A stretch of 7,352 bases of DNA from NCBI GenBank assembly GCA_020430865.1, contig JAGQIY010001133.1:1-7352 (forward strand), read 5' to 3'. Positions within the stretch are counted from its first letter, which is position 1; every line of letters begins with the position of its first letter. The notes under the pieces are model-generated. The model saw nothing but the letters and a program-made list of their open reading frames with translations, had not been told where the DNA came from and made no database searches. The position numbers were made by a program, and so were the translations under genes. This DNA is from Myxococcales bacterium. Lineage in GTDB: Bacteria > Myxococcota > Polyangia > Polyangiales > Polyangiaceae. Below, in pieces: positions 6,648-7,352 of this stretch.

Positions 6648-6653
6648 CGTGCA

Positions 6654-7352
6654 ATGGAACGCGCTTGCGGCACCTGGAGCCGTCTTCTGGGCTTGGCCTC
6701 GTTGCGCAACCTCGCCGCTGCATACGGTGAGCGGGCCGTGCTCCAGGACGTGTCGCTGGAGCTGCCTGCTCGGGGCGTGCTCGCCCTCATGGGACCTGGC
6801 GGTGCCGGCAAGTCCACGCTGTTGCGTATCCTCGCGGGAATGGATGCGGCTCAGCCCGAGCTGGTCGTCAACGGGGAACTGGAGCTGGATACGGCGGATG
6901 TCGAGCTCGTCGCGCAACGCGCTGTCAACTACGTGTCGACCGTGCGGGAGAACCTTGTGAGCGCCTTGACGAATCGTTCTCGGCTCACTCGGCTCGAACA
7001 GGACGAGCTGCTGAGGCGCACGTTCTTGCGCCTGGGTGTTGGGTCCCTGGCCGCTCGCAGAGACACGCGCATGGTCGAGCTAGACGCAGGTGAGCGGCGG
7101 CTGGTCGCAATCGTTCGAGCCGCGGTGCGTCGTCCGGCGCTGGTGCTGCTCGACGAGCCCAGCGTCGGTCTCGATCCGACGGGGCGCGCCGCGCTGCTCG
7201 AGTGCGTGCGTCAGCTCGCGAAGCACTGTGCTGTGGTCTACTCGACGCACAATCGCCGGGATGCGCTCGAGCTTGGAGCTACGGTCGCGTTGCTGAGCGG
7301 CGGTACGATCCAGGAGGTCGCCCCGGCGGATCGCTTCTTTTCTCGGCCCGAG
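6654..7352 (+). CDS. ABC transporter ATP-binding protein with degenerate signature motif (3' end missing)
   Basis: At least 233 residues, open to the right edge. ABC ATPases hydrolyse ATP on the cytoplasmic side as dimers to drive a membrane permease. Motifs in order: an aromatic A-loop Tyr24 (LAAAYGERAVLQDVSLEL), Walker A GPGGAGKST (47-55), a probable Q-loop Gln88 (LVAQRAVNYVSTVRENL), Walker B LVLLDEP (Asp167, catalytic Glu168), D-loop SVGLD, and switch His199 in STHN. The signature should be LSGGQ, but at 143-147 it reads LDAGE, followed by RRLVAIVRA in the usual helix; the conserved Ser is replaced by Asp. The segment after Walker A is compact and the end (GGTIQEVAPADRFFSRP) resembles PstB-like importer ATPases, but the substrate cannot be assigned and the permease is not in the window. 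The first 14 or so residues before ASLRNL are unusual for the family, so the true start could be TTG 6693. Confidence 0.9.
   Translation, partial: MERACGTWSRLLGLASLRNLAAAYGERAVLQDVSLELPARGVLALMGPGGAGKSTLLRILAGMDAAQPELVVNGELELDTADVELVAQRAVNYVSTVRENLVSALTNRSRLTRLEQDELLRRTFLRLGVGSLAARRDTRMVELDAGERRLVAIVRAAVRRPALVLLDEPSVGLDPTGRAALLECVRQLAKHCAVVYSTHNRRDALELGATVALLSGGTIQEVAPADRFFSRPE

Larger units (their letters stand above)
6401..6653 (+). other. Intergenic region of 253 bases rich in short inverted repeats
   Basis: No convincing gene here. It contains ACGAG/CTCGT (6423-6435), GTAC/GTAC (6434-6444), the 8-bp hairpin at 6454-6473, a 15-base palindrome at 6545-6559 and ATTCC/GGAAT (6565-6578). An open frame at 6485-6730 is cysteine-rich without family resemblance and overlaps the ABC gene, so it was not called. 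A promoter for the ABC gene should lie here but none stands out: TTGCAT at 6506-6511 has no good -10 partner. Confidence 0.6.

Noticed and set aside
6485..6730. Small cysteine-rich plus-strand frame
   Set aside because: No ribosome site or family likeness, poor codon bias, and its end overlaps the ABC ATPase in another frame.
5840..6917. Two long minus-strand frames over the hypothetical gene and the ABC start
   Set aside because: They overlap each other and the plus-strand genes, are Arg/Pro-rich, and show no domain.
1..7352. CRISPR array, insertion sequence or attachment site
   Set aside because: No regularly spaced repeats, transposase or integrase motifs, or terminal inverted repeats were seen.

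Overview
This is a GC-rich bacterial window with strong G/C bias at third codon positions. It carries a large PAS-rich hybrid histidine kinase with REC and HPt domains, and a stand-alone REC-GGDEF regulator. This composition and signalling style fit a deltaproteobacterial or myxobacterial genome (Myxococcota, perhaps Polyangia), but that placement is inference from composition and gene content only; there is no rRNA or marker gene here.

Layout, left to right. (1) Positions 1-969 (+) hold the 3' part of a SulP-family anion transporter ending in a STAS domain. (2) Convergent to it, separated by 17 bases and a hairpin, is a minus-strand two-gene signalling operon. The upstream gene (4740-3778) is a REC-GGDEF diguanylate cyclase with intact GGEEF active site and RxxD inhibitory site. 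The downstream gene (3781-987) is a TM-PAS-PAS-HisKA-HATPase-REC-HPt hybrid kinase. They overlap by the four bases ATGA. The kinase reading frame is broken by an apparent one-base deletion between 2211 and 2212, inside the ATP-binding domain. Restoring one base rejoins a 931-residue protein. (3) Divergent from the operon across an 88-base gap is a yaeQ-family gene (4829-5374, +). (4) A hypothetical protein follows (about 5522-6400, +); its N-terminal half has the pattern of a PD-(D/E)XK nuclease-like fold. (5) After a 253-base gap containing several short perfect inverted repeats, an ABC-transporter ATPase begins at 6654 with a strong ribosome binding site and runs off the right edge. Its signature motif is degenerate.

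How the genes may work together. The kinase contains every relay station (His356, Asp649, His789). The co-translated cyclase contains a receiver with Asp53. The simplest reading is a single-operon multistep phosphorelay ending in cyclic-di-GMP synthesis. In the sequence as given, that relay would be cut because the kinase N-terminal fragment lacks the end of its ATP-binding domain and the REC-HPt part is out of frame. Whether this is a real mutation or a sequencing error cannot be decided from this window. No mobile element, CRISPR array, rRNA or tRNA was seen, and no clear defence island.
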